Shown in pieces: positions 35,283 through 43,250 of a DNA stretch of 64,000 nt. This DNA is from Variovorax sp. CF313 (GTDB taxonomy: Bacteria > Pseudomonadota > Gammaproteobacteria > Burkholderiales > Burkholderiaceae_C): NCBI RefSeq assembly GCF_000282635.1, contig NZ_AKIW01000027.1:58471-122470 (forward strand), given 5' to 3'. Position 1 is the stretch's first letter, and the number at the start of each line of letters is the position of its first letter. The notes beneath the pieces were generated by a model. That model was not told the DNA's origin, searched no databases, and saw only the letters and a program-made list of their open reading frames with translations. A program made the translations under genes and the position numbers.

Positions 35283-36899
35283 TCAGTGCCAGACGCCCGC
35301 AGGCGCGGGGCCGGTCACGCGCAGCAGCTTGTCGTCGCCGATCTCCAGCAGGCGGTTGGCCGCATAGCTGTTCTGCGAATCGGGCTCCAGCGCGACGCTG
35401 ACCAAGGGCGACAGCGGCTGCGCCAGCGACACATAGAAGCTGCCCGGCGGCATCACGGCACGCCCCATCCTTGGCCGCACGCGGAAGGCGCGGATCGCCT
35501 CGCCGTCCTCGATGGCGCCGCGCGCGTCCTGGCGCCGGCCGTCGCTCTGCGACAGGATCTCGTAGCGCTCGACCTGCCACGGCGCGGCGCTGTCGATGCG
35601 CTCGACGCGCACGCCCAGCATCTGCAGGCGCTGCACGGCCACCGTTTCACTGGCCGCCAGCAGATAGCCGCACGGCCGCGGGCGCGCATTGGCGACCTTC
35701 AGCGGCTCGGCCGCGCGCCACTCGACGTCGACCGCCTTTTCTTCCCCGCTCTTCTCGTCGAGAAAGTCCAGGCGCTGGCGCGTCGTCGTCTGCCAGGCCT
35801 CGACCACGAGGTCTCCGTGGCAGGCGTCGGCCTTGGCGCGCTGGCCGGCCTGCGCGGTGAGCTGCATCAGCGCCGGGCCCTGGCGCGCCGCCGTCTCGAT
35901 GACGGTGGTGGCGGCCAGCACCTGCGTGTACACGCGACGGGCGAAATGCGCGCGGCCCAGCCCCACGCCCCGCACTTCCAGCAGCAGGCTCACGGCCTGA
36001 TGCAGGCCGCTCACATTGCGGCCGGTGTCGGGCTGCACACCGCCCATCGAGACGGTGCGGTCGGCGCTCTTGCCGCCAGAAGTGGTGTGGTACTTGAAGC
36101 CCTGCAGCCCCGCCTGCGTGAACGCAGCCTGGATGGCGTCGACGTAGTCGCGCTGCGCGCTCGCGGCAATGGCGGCATCCAGGTTGCCCACGGTGGCGGG
36201 CTGCAGCAGGCCGTCGTACTTCATGACCGCGCCGAACTTGTCGATCCAGCGACCGCCGACGGTGAACTCGTGCAGGTCGAGCACCACCTGCGGCCGAAAG
36301 CGCAGGGTGGCGGCCGCGATCGAGCGGGCCTCGGGCGTGCGCAGCAACAGGTGGTCGCGATTCACGTCGATGCCGTTGGCGGTGACGCGGGTGAAGTGCT
36401 CCGCGCCGTCAGGGTTGCCGCGCGGCAGCAGCACGAGGTTCACCTTCTGCAGCAGCGCCGCGCCCGGCCCGCTGGCGAACTGCTGCGCCAGGGCCAGCAC
36501 CGCTTCGCCGCCGGCTGGCTCGTTGCCGTGTTGCTGGCCGATCACCATGACAGTGGGCCGCGCAGGATCGACGCGACCCTGGTCGGCAAGCAGCACCAGA
36601 GGCATCTCGCGCCCCTGTTGCGACACGCCCAGGCGTTCGACGCGCACGTTCGGCGACTGGCGCGCCAGGTCATCGAGAAAGGCCAGCACCTCGGCGTGCG
36701 AAGCGAAATCGGTGCGGCCGGCGCGAAAGCCCGGCGTGGCGTAGCTCACGGGCGGATCGGGAAAGCGCGCCGCGATGGCCGGCGGTTCGACCCACACCTT
36801 GGCAGGATCGAACTGGGCACAGGCCGATGCGGCCGACAGCAAGGTCAGGCCAAGGATGCACAGGAAACGGAAGGCAGGGGTGCGGCGCATGGCGCGCAT
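35283..36899 (-). CDS. Exported M14 family zinc carboxypeptidase
   Basis: 538 residues. A signal peptide is clear (FRFLCILGLTLLSAASACAQ; cleavage expected after the Ala near residue 28). The zinc ligands are in QQHGNEPAG (H-x2-E) and the later LDLHE; the catalytic glutamate is in LLLEVRG near residue 300. The second half (~200 residues) is a beta-rich domain of unknown role. It would trim peptides or peptidoglycan stem peptides outside the cytoplasm. Both 36,899 and 36,890 are possible starts; a GAGAGG lies just upstream of the first. Confidence 0.9.
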   Translation of the reverse strand: MRAMRRTPAFRFLCILGLTLLSAASACAQFDPAKVWVEPPAIAARFPDPPVSYATPGFRAGRTDFASHAEVLAFLDDLARQSPNVRVERLGVSQQGREMPLVLLADQGRVDPARPTVMVIGQQHGNEPAGGEAVLALAQQFASGPGAALLQKVNLVLLPRGNPDGAEHFTRVTANGIDVNRDHLLLRTPEARSIAAATLRFRPQVVLDLHEFTVGGRWIDKFGAVMKYDGLLQPATVGNLDAAIAASAQRDYVDAIQAAFTQAGLQGFKYHTTSGGKSADRTVSMGGVQPDTGRNVSGLHQAVSLLLEVRGVGLGRAHFARRVYTQVLAATTVIETAARQGPALMQLTAQAGQRAKADACHGDLVVEAWQTTTRQRLDFLDEKSGEEKAVDVEWRAAEPLKVANARPRPCGYLLAASETVAVQRLQMLGVRVERIDSAAPWQVERYEILSQSDGRRQDARGAIEDGEAIRAFRVRPRMGRAVMPPGSFYVSLAQPLSPLVSVALEPDSQNSYAANRLLEIGDDKLLRVTGPAPAGVWH

Positions 36900-36937
36900 T
36901 TTCCTCTCGCCCAGGCTGCCGCAGCTTCAGCAACCGT

Positions 36938-38236
36938 TCAGTTCAGGGTGCACGCCCGCGCACGTGCCAGCAGGAGCGCCCGTTCGCGCGTGTTGCGGGT
37001 GAGCGAAGCCGCGCGATCGAATTCCTTGCGCGCCTCGTCGCGGCGGCCGAGCTTGAAGAGCAGGTCGCCGCGCACGGTCGGCAGCAGGTGGTAGCCCTGC
37101 AGTGCCGGCTCGCCCGTGAGCGCGTCCACAACCTCCAGCCCCGCGGCCGGCCCGAACGCCATCGACAGCGCCACCGCACGGTTGAGTTCGACGATGGGCG
37201 ACGGCGTGAGCTCGGCCAGCGCGTCGTAGAGCGCGGCGATGCGGCCCCAGTCGGTTTCGTCGGCGGTGCGCGCGCGGCCGTGGCAGGCGGCGATGGCCGC
37301 CTGCAGCGCATAGGGGCCGAGCGCGCCGCCGAGCGACTCGGCGCGCGTGAGCGCCGCGAGGCCGCGGCGGATCAGCATCTGGTCCCAGCGCGCCCGGTTC
37401 TGTTCGAGCAGCAGCACCGGTTCGCCCGAGGCACCCACACGCGCGGCGGTGCGGGAGGCCTGGATTTCCATCAGCGCCACGAGGCCGTGCACTTCGGATT
37501 CGCCGGGCACCAGCTCGGCCACGATGCGGCCCAGGCGCATCGCTTCGTCGCACAGCGCCGGACGCATCCAGTCGTCGCCGGCGGTGGCCGAATAGCCTTC
37601 GTTGAAGATCAGATAGAGCACTTCGAGCACCGAGGCGAGCCGTGCCCCGAGCTCGTGCCGGCGCGGCACCTCGAAAGGCACGCGCGCCTCGGCCAGGGTG
37701 CGCTTGGCGCGCACGATGCGCTGCGCCACGGTGGCTTCGGGCACGAGGAAGGCGCGAGCGATCTCGCCGGTGGTGAGGCCGCCCATCAGCCGCAGCGTGA
37801 GCGCCACGCGCGCCTCGGTCGACAGCACCGGGTGACAGGCGGTGAACACCAGGCGCAGCAGGTCGTCGCCGATGTCGTCGTCGAGCGCGGCATCGACCGC
37901 TTCGGCGAAATCGTCCTGCGCCATGTCGTGCCGGGCGTCGAGTTCGCGGCCGATCTCGCCGGCCTTGCGTTCGGCCAGCTGCAGGTGGCGCAGGCGGTCG
38001 AGGGCGCGGCGCTTGGCCACTGCCGTGAGCCAGGCCGCCGGGTTGTCGGGCACGCCCGATTCGCTCCATTGCTCGAGGGCCGAGACCAGCGCGTCCTGGG
38101 CCAGCTCTTCGGCCAGCCCCACGTCGCGCACCATGCGCGCGACAGTGGCGATGATCTTCGCGGACTCGATGCGCCATACCGCCTCGATGGTGCGGCGGAT
38201 GGCGCCGGTGTCCGCGCGGCCCTCGCCGTGGCTCAT
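36938..38236 (-). CDS. ECF42-type RNA polymerase sigma factor with C-terminal TPR-like extension
   Basis: 432 residues. Sigma region 2 (LAEELAQDALVSALEQW near residue 35) and region 4 (LTTGEIARAFLVPEATVAQRIVRAK near residue 150) are followed by a ~240-residue helical domain of the DUF6596 type with TPR-like repeats (ALYDALAELTPSPIVELNRAVAL split over residues 325-350). This architecture and the upstream YciI/DGPF gene are the hallmarks of ECF group 42, which has no anti-sigma factor; the C-terminal domain controls activity. ATG 38,236 overlaps the YciI stop as ATGA. A matching target promoter lies at 39,200-39,226. Confidence 0.92.
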   Translation of the reverse strand: MSHGEGRADTGAIRRTIEAVWRIESAKIIATVARMVRDVGLAEELAQDALVSALEQWSESGVPDNPAAWLTAVAKRRALDRLRHLQLAERKAGEIGRELDARHDMAQDDFAEAVDAALDDDIGDDLLRLVFTACHPVLSTEARVALTLRLMGGLTTGEIARAFLVPEATVAQRIVRAKRTLAEARVPFEVPRRHELGARLASVLEVLYLIFNEGYSATAGDDWMRPALCDEAMRLGRIVAELVPGESEVHGLVALMEIQASRTAARVGASGEPVLLLEQNRARWDQMLIRRGLAALTRAESLGGALGPYALQAAIAACHGRARTADETDWGRIAALYDALAELTPSPIVELNRAVALSMAFGPAAGLEVVDALTGEPALQGYHLLPTVRGDLLFKLGRRDEARKEFDRAASLTRNTRERALLLARARACTLN

Positions 38237-38658
38237 GCGCCGGTCTTCTTCACCGTCTGCATCGACGTGAATTCGGTGGCCACGGCCTGCACGTCGGCCG
38301 GGAAGTCGCCGATCTCCTGGATCTGGCGCACCTCGATGACCTCGTTGTCGCCGCCCGGGCAGCGGCTGGCCCATTCGATGGCGGCGGCGCGCGAGGGCAC
38401 GTCGATGATCCAGAAGCCGCCGAGCACTTCCTTCGCCTCGGCAAAGGGGCCGTCGACCACGGTGGGCTTGCGGTCCTTGAAGCTCACTCGCGCGCCCATC
38501 GAGGGGGGATGCAGGCCGTCGCAGCTGATCAGCACGCCGGCTTTCTGCAGCGACTCGTTGTAGGCCATCATGGCCGACACCGCCTCGACGTCGTCGGGCA
38601 TGGTGCCGGGCGCGGCGGTTTCGTAGCCGTGGGGAATCATCAGCAGCATGAATCGCAT
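38233..38658 (-). CDS. YciI-like DGPF-domain protein
   Basis: 141 residues beginning MRFMLLM, with a dimeric alpha+beta barrel fold and the DGPFAEAKEVLGGFWI motif (near residue 68). DGPF proteins are the conserved neighbours of ECF42 sigma factors; their biochemical role is unknown, and some YciI proteins have dehalogenase- or muconolactone-isomerase-like folds. It overlaps the sigma factor gene by 4 bp. Confidence 0.9.
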   Translation of the reverse strand: MRFMLLMIPHGYETAAPGTMPDDVEAVSAMMAYNESLQKAGVLISCDGLHPPSMGARVSFKDRKPTVVDGPFAEAKEVLGGFWIIDVPSRAAAIEWASRCPGGDNEVIEVRQIQEIGDFPADVQAVATEFTSMQTVKKTGA

Positions 38659-38700
38659 GGCAGTCTCCTTCGGTCCGGTTGCGTTGTGCTGGCGGCCGCT

Positions 38701-39132
38701 TCAGCCGCCGGCCTTGGCGCGGGCTTCAGTCTCGGCCCGCAGGCGGTCTTCCTGGGCGAGCAGCTCGGGCGTCATCGAGTCGCCGAAATCGGCCGCCTCG
38801 AACACCTGGCGGATCTCGATCTCGCCTTCCTGGAACGGGCTGCGCTTGATCCATTCGATGGCTTCTTCCTTCGACTTGACCTGGAACAGCCAGAAGCCGG
38901 CCAGCAGTTCTTTGGTTTCGGCAAACGGTCCGTCGATGACGGTGCGCTTGGTCGGGCCCTCGAAGCGTACGCGCACGCCCTTGGAGCTGGGGTGCAGCCC
39001 TTCGCCGGCCAGCAGCACGCCGGCCTTGACTAGTTCCTCGTTGAACTTGCCCATGGCGGTGAGGATTTCGGTGCTGGGCATCACGCCGGCTTCGGAATCG
39101 GCGTTGGCCTTGACCAGAATCATGAATCGCAT
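38701..39132 (-). CDS. YciI-like DGPF-domain protein, first gene of the ECF42 operon
   Basis: 143 residues starting MRFMILVKANADSEAG with the motif DGPFAETKELLAGFWLF near residue 68. It is clearly a paralogue of the downstream YciI gene: same start, same motif spacing. Two tandem copies ahead of the ECF42 gene suggest a dimer of unlike chains or a duplicated effector. The gene is preceded by a good ribosome-binding site (AGGAGAAACG) and by the ECF42-type promoter. Confidence 0.9.
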   Translation of the reverse strand: MRFMILVKANADSEAGVMPSTEILTAMGKFNEELVKAGVLLAGEGLHPSSKGVRVRFEGPTKRTVIDGPFAETKELLAGFWLFQVKSKEEAIEWIKRSPFQEGEIEIRQVFEAADFGDSMTPELLAQEDRLRAETEARAKAGG

Positions 39133-39199
39133 GTCGTTTCTCCTGAAGGTTAATGAGCTTGGGAGCGGCTCGATGGAATTTGCCTGCTCCTGTTCACAC

Positions 39200-39226
39200 G
39201 TCGGACGAGCGGAAGACGGATCGACA
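39200..39226 (-). promoter_or_regulatory. Predicted ECF42 target promoter of the yciI-yciI-sigma operon
   Basis: On the minus strand TGTCGA (39,226-39,221) is followed by a 17 bp spacer and CGAC (39,203-39,200). From memory, published ECF42 targets carry TGTCGA at -35 and CGA/TC at -10. The -35 sits inside a 22 bp imperfect palindrome (39,219-39,240) of the form GATCGAC-N8-GTCGATC. The site is about 70 bp upstream of the first YciI gene, which implies autoregulation. Confidence 0.6.
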
Positions 39227-39274
39227 CGCTCGCGTCGATCTATTTGTAATTTTGTGCTTCAGAAATTCGAGGCT

Positions 39275-39703
39275 TCAGGGCAGGTAGCCGCAGAAGCGCA
39301 ACACATGCCCGTCGGGCTCGCGGATCGCGAATTCGCGCAGGCCCCAAGGCTGGGAGACCGGCGGCTCGATGATCGTCACGCCGCGCTTCACGTAAGCGGC
39401 ATGCAGCCCGTCGATGTCCTTGCCCACGTGGATCACGATTTCGCCGCGCCAAGGTTTGGCCTCGCGCGCGTTGCACTGCCACAGCCGCAGGTAGACCGGG
39501 TCGCCGTAGCTGCGGTCGCCCTTCTTCACGCGGGCGTAGCTGGGCGGCTCTCCCGCGATGAAATCGAGCTCGAAGCCCAGCACATCGCGAAACCAGCGCG
39601 CGGCGCGCGAGACATCCGACACCGGCAGCACCGGCTGAACGCCATGGAATTCATGCAGGGTGCCCAGATCGGGCGCCGGGCTCACACCGGCCTTCGCGTC
39701 CAT
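39275..39703 (-). CDS. VOC (glyoxalase/bleomycin-resistance) family protein
   Basis: 142 residues: PVLPVSDVSRAARWFRDVLGFE at the N-terminus (split near residue 30) and the C-terminal half with the canonical FAIREPDGHVLRFCGYLP end. A metal site is plausible from HEFHGVQ, H in EIVIHVGKDI, and E in AIREPDG. VOC proteins include glyoxalases, dioxygenases and resistance proteins; the substrate is unknown. ATG 39,703 starts just before the SirB1 stop, so it is probably translated from the sirB1 transcript, separate from the ECF42 operon. Confidence 0.87.
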   Translation of the reverse strand: MDAKAGVSPAPDLGTLHEFHGVQPVLPVSDVSRAARWFRDVLGFELDFIAGEPPSYARVKKGDRSYGDPVYLRLWQCNAREAKPWRGEIVIHVGKDIDGLHAAYVKRGVTIIEPPVSQPWGLREFAIREPDGHVLRFCGYLP

Positions 39704-39704
39704 T

Positions 39705-40556
39705 TCAATTGGCCGTGCGGCGAAGGGTGGCGACGCGCTCGGCAATCGCGTCGATGTCGAGGGCGTCCTCGGCCTTAGCCAGGTAGGTTTCCAGGTCGCG
39801 CACGGCCTGCGTCGTGTTGCCCTGTTCGGCGTGCGCGACGCCGCGGTCGCGGTACTCGCCCCAGGCGCTGGGCAGCAGCGCGATCAGGCGGTCCTGCACG
39901 GCGATGACGCGCTGCCAGTCTTCCTGCGCGTGATGCACTTCCTTCAGGTTGCGCAGCATGCGGGCGATGATTTCGCGCGGACTGGCAGGCTGCAGGTACA
40001 GGCCCAGCGGCACGTCGAAATCGCCGACGAGGCCGTTGCTGCGCTTGTAGGGCTCGAGCCGCTCGCCCAGTTCCTCGCGCGACAGCGACTTGCCGGTGAA
40101 GGGATCGATCACCACCTGCCCCTTGGGCAGCGTCACCTTGAGCATGAAATGCCCCGGAAAGCCGATGCCGCGCGCCTGCAGGCCCAGGCCCTGCGCCAGC
40201 TCCATCCACAGCACGGCCAGCGAGATCGGAATGCCGCGGCGGGTGCGCAGCACGGCGTTCAGGTAGCTGTTGTCGGGGTCGTAGTAGTCGTTGACGTTGC
40301 CGCCGAAGCTCAAGTCGTTGAAGAAGAACTGGTTCAGGGCGCGCAGGCGGGCCAGTGGCGCGGCGTCGGCCGGCAGGCGGCGCTTGAGGCGGGCGAGAAG
40401 TTGGTCGACATCGCCCAGCACCTGCTGCACATCGAGTTCGGGGTATTCGTCCTGCGCCAGGCTGGCGGCCGCTTCGAGCAGCGGAAAGTGATCGTCGCTG
40501 CAGACCAGCGATTCGAAATACTCCAGTGCGGTGGGAACCTGAAAGCTGAACGTCAT
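39705..40556 (-). CDS. SirB1 family protein (transglutaminase-like + TPR)
   Basis: 283 residues. Core transglutaminase-like domain: LRALNQFFFNDLSFGGNVNDYYDPDNSYL (split by a turn near residue 90), then RRGIPISLAVLWMELA and FPGHFMLKV, which carry the family's conserved residues. The C-terminal ~80 residues form TPR-like helices (WQRVIAVQDRLIALLP). SirB1/Tpr proteins are conserved in proteobacteria beside murJ or prmC; the function is not established. It is 74 bp from the murJ stop. Confidence 0.9.
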   Translation of the reverse strand: MTFSFQVPTALEYFESLVCSDDHFPLLEAAASLAQDEYPELDVQQVLGDVDQLLARLKRRLPADAAPLARLRALNQFFFNDLSFGGNVNDYYDPDNSYLNAVLRTRRGIPISLAVLWMELAQGLGLQARGIGFPGHFMLKVTLPKGQVVIDPFTGKSLSREELGERLEPYKRSNGLVGDFDVPLGLYLQPASPREIIARMLRNLKEVHHAQEDWQRVIAVQDRLIALLPSAWGEYRDRGVAHAEQGNTTQAVRDLETYLAKAEDALDIDAIAERVATLRRTAN

Positions 40557-40630
40557 GTGTCTTTGTAGAGGAGCCCGCCAGGGGCGTCAAGGCGGGACAC
40601 GTGCGGATTGCGGCGCCTGCGCGCGGGGGT

Positions 40631-42184
40631 TCAGCGGCGAACGAAGCTGCGCAGCCGCACACCCACCGCCGCCAGCACGGCGAAATAGAGCAGCGCGGCG
40701 CCGGCGATCAGCGCGGCGAGCAGGCCGATGCGCAGCAGGCGCTGGTCGCGCAGGGCGATCCAGTCGAAATGCGCCGAGCCCCAGGCCAGCAGGCCCGCCA
40801 GCATCAGCGTGCCGGCCAGCACCTGCAGCGCGAACCTGCCCCAGCCCGGCTCGGGCTTGTAGCTGCCGCGGCGAATCAGGCCGACCAGCAGCCAGGTCGA
40901 ATTGACCAGCGCGCCGATGGCGATGGTCAGGGTCAGCGCTGCGTGCTGCAGCACCGGCACCAGAAAGATGTTGAGGATCTGCGTCAGCACCAGCACGCCC
41001 ACGGCGATGAGCATCGGCGTGCGCGTGTCGTGCTTGGCGTAGTAGCCGGGCGCCAGCACCTTCACAGCCACGATGCCGACCAGCCCGACGCCGTAGCCCA
41101 TCAGCGCCAGGGTGGTGCGGCCCACGTCCTCTCCCGAGTAGGCGCCGTTGTGGAAGAGCACCGCCACCAGCGGTTTTGCGAACAGCAGCAAGGCGACGGC
41201 GCACGGCGCCGACAGCAGCACTACGAGGCGCAGGCCCCAGTCGAGCAGCGAGGAATAGCGCGCGTCGTCCTTGGCGGCGCGGGCGCCGGCCAGCTGCGGC
41301 ATCAGCACCACGCCGAGGGCGACGCCGAGCATCGCGGTGGGAAACTCCATCAGCCGGTCGGCGTTGGTGATCCAGGTGACGCTGCCCACCGCCAGGTGGG
41401 AGGCGATCTGCGTGTTGATGAGCAGCGATATCTGCGCAACGCTCACGCCCAGCAGCGCGGGCAGCATCAGCCTGAGCACCTTGCGCGTGTTCGGGTCGGT
41501 CCAGGCGGTGCGCAGCGCCCGAAGGCTGGTTCCCACGCGCGGCATCAGCCCCAGCTTGCGCAGTGCCGGCATCTGCAGCGCAAGCTGCAGCACGCCGCCC
41601 ACCATCACGCCCACGCACTGTGCGTAGATCGGCTCGATGCCCCAGTGCCGGAAAAGCGGCGCCCCGACCAGAATCGACAGGATCAGCGCCACGTTGAGCA
41701 GCACCGGCGAGGCCGCCGGCACCGCGAACTTGCGCCAGGTGTTGAGAATGCCGCCCGCCAGCGCCACCAGCGACATGAAGCCGATGTACGGGAACATCCA
41801 ACGCGTCATGACGATGGCGGCGTCGAAGCCGGGCAGCCCGCTGGCCATGGCCCAGACCAGCAGGGGCGCGCCGGCCACGCCTACCACGCAGACGATCAGC
41901 AGCGTCCAGGTCAACAGCGTGGCGACGTGGTCGATGAGCTGCCTGGCGCCCTCCTCCCCGGCTTCGGCCTTGCGCGCGGCCAGCACCGGCACGAAGGCCT
42001 GGCTGAAGGCGCCTTCGCCGAAGACCCGCCGGAACAGGTTGGGGATGCGGAATGCGACGTTGAACGCGTCGGTCAGCGCGCTGACGCCGAAAACCGAGGC
42101 AAACAGCACGTCGCGCACGAGGCCCGTGATCCGCGAGGCGAGGGTCAGCAGGGAGACGGTGGAGGCGGATTTGAGCAGGGACAC
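40631..42184 (-). CDS. murJ: Lipid II flippase MurJ
   Basis: 517 residues, about fourteen membrane helices of the MOP superfamily. MurJ hallmarks are SLLTLASRITGLVRD and FNVAFRIPNLFRRVFGEGAFSQAFVPV (split near residue 55), with the conserved Arg residues of the cavity. It flips lipid II to the periplasm. I take GTG at 42,184 (residues SLLKSAST follow) because upstream codons in frame overlap the rpsT promoter zone and read MPFPPNRP, which is not MurJ-like. It is divergent from rpsT. Confidence 0.93.
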   Translation of the reverse strand: MSLLKSASTVSLLTLASRITGLVRDVLFASVFGVSALTDAFNVAFRIPNLFRRVFGEGAFSQAFVPVLAARKAEAGEEGARQLIDHVATLLTWTLLIVCVVGVAGAPLLVWAMASGLPGFDAAIVMTRWMFPYIGFMSLVALAGGILNTWRKFAVPAASPVLLNVALILSILVGAPLFRHWGIEPIYAQCVGVMVGGVLQLALQMPALRKLGLMPRVGTSLRALRTAWTDPNTRKVLRLMLPALLGVSVAQISLLINTQIASHLAVGSVTWITNADRLMEFPTAMLGVALGVVLMPQLAGARAAKDDARYSSLLDWGLRLVVLLSAPCAVALLLFAKPLVAVLFHNGAYSGEDVGRTTLALMGYGVGLVGIVAVKVLAPGYYAKHDTRTPMLIAVGVLVLTQILNIFLVPVLQHAALTLTIAIGALVNSTWLLVGLIRRGSYKPEPGWGRFALQVLAGTLMLAGLLAWGSAHFDWIALRDQRLLRIGLLAALIAGAALLYFAVLAAVGVRLRSFVRR

Positions 42185-42227
42185 GGGGGCCGAGTGTAGG
42201 GCCCGCCAACCCCCTGAAACGGGCCGA

Positions 42228-42257
42228 TTCGGCGGAAAAGGCAACCCGGCCTATAAT
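42228..42257 (+). promoter_or_regulatory. Promoter of rpsT
   Basis: Perfect -10 TATAAT at 42,252-42,257 with a poor -35 (TTCGGC at 42,228-42,233, 18 bp spacing). Transcription would start near 42,264, giving a short leader before the AAGGA ribosome-binding site and the rpsT ATG at 42,304. Confidence 0.65.
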
Positions 42258-42303
42258 CGAGGGCTTTGCTGCATCATCCTCAGACACCTAAGGAACATTA
42301 AAT

Positions 42304-42618
42304 ATGGCATCCGCCAAGCCCAAGAAGAAGAACCCGCGCCTCGCCTCCGGCCGTAAGCGCGTCCGCCAGGACACCAAGCTCAACGCTGCGAACACCTCGC
42401 TGCGCTCCAAATACCGTACCGCTGTCAAGAACGTCGAAAAGGCTGTTCTGGCTGGCGACAAGACCAAGGCAAGCGAACTGTTCGCGAAGGCCCAGAGCAT
42501 CGTCGACACCGTCGCCGACAAGGGCATCTTCCACAAGAACAAGGCCGCCCGCGACAAGAGCCGCCTGTCGGCCAAGGTCAAGGCCCTCGCCCTGGCGCCT
42601 GAAAAGGCCGCCGCCTGA
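42304..42618 (+). CDS. rpsT: 30S ribosomal protein S20
   Basis: 104 residues, Lys/Arg-rich, two long helices: [20 protein letters not shown] at the N-terminus, [20 protein letters not shown], and the terminal [21 protein letters not shown] (split near residue 85). S20 binds 16S rRNA in the 30S body. Standard length of a proteobacterial S20 plus a short Ala-rich tail. Confidence 0.97.
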
Positions 42619-42689
42619 CACCTGTCAGGCAAGCCCGGATCGGAATCCTCCGGTCCGCCGTTTGATCGGGGTGCGCTGCAGCAAAGTGT

Positions 42690-42715
42690 AAAAAACCGCC
42701 TTCGGGCGGTTTTTT
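42690..42715. terminator. Bidirectional terminator between rpsT and the DUF3579 gene
   Basis: Perfect hairpin AAAAAACCGCC-TTCG-GGCGGTTTTTT; T-tracts on both strands. It ends rpsT on the plus strand and the DUF3579 gene on the minus strand. Confidence 0.93.
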
Positions 42716-42765
42716 CATGCCCGGCTGGTTCATGAAGCCAGGGGACGGACAAGAAAAAAGGCCGG

Positions 42766-43089
42766 TCAGGCCTTTGGGGGTGGGGTGTCGGGAACCAGAC
42801 AGGCTTCGGCGACCTGCAGATCGTTGTCCTTGGCGAAATTCACACAGAAGTCCCAAGCCATGGGCTCGGCGTCGCGCAGCGCTCGGTTCACGACCACGCA
42901 CTTCACGCCGTTGATGGTCGTCGGCACGCACCAGGGCGAATAGCTCAGGTAGCTGCCCGGAAAGGCGCCGCCGGGGCGAAAAGAGCTCATGACGCCGGCC
43001 AGGCGCTCGGCCCAATCGCTCGGGCGAAAGGTCCGGCCATCCTTGGTAATTCCCTGGATGAAGATTTCTTTGGCAGTGGAGGAAATCAT
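42766..43089 (-). CDS. DUF3579 domain-containing protein
   Basis: 107 residues, cytoplasmic, mostly beta with a C-terminal helix. The family blocks KEIFIQGITKDGRTFRPSDW, AERLAGVMSSF and VNRALRDAEPMAWDF are present. DUF3579 is largely confined to betaproteobacteria and its function is unknown. ATG 43,089 gives a compact domain; upstream in-frame residues look non-coding. Divergent from argD. Confidence 0.9.
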   Translation of the reverse strand: MISSTAKEIFIQGITKDGRTFRPSDWAERLAGVMSSFRPGGAFPGSYLSYSPWCVPTTINGVKCVVVNRALRDAEPMAWDFCVNFAKDNDLQVAEACLVPDTPPPKA

Positions 43090-43250
43090 CGTTGAATGAG
43101 GCGACCGGAGCAGGTGCTGCGGTGCAGCAAGCGATTCTATCCGCGGCCCTTTTTGCATCCTGAACACGGGGCATTGCTGTAATGCGCAATCCTCAACGAA
43201 GCCGTCAAACCGCACGCCTAGAATCCGCGTTCCCTATCTGGAGAACCCGA

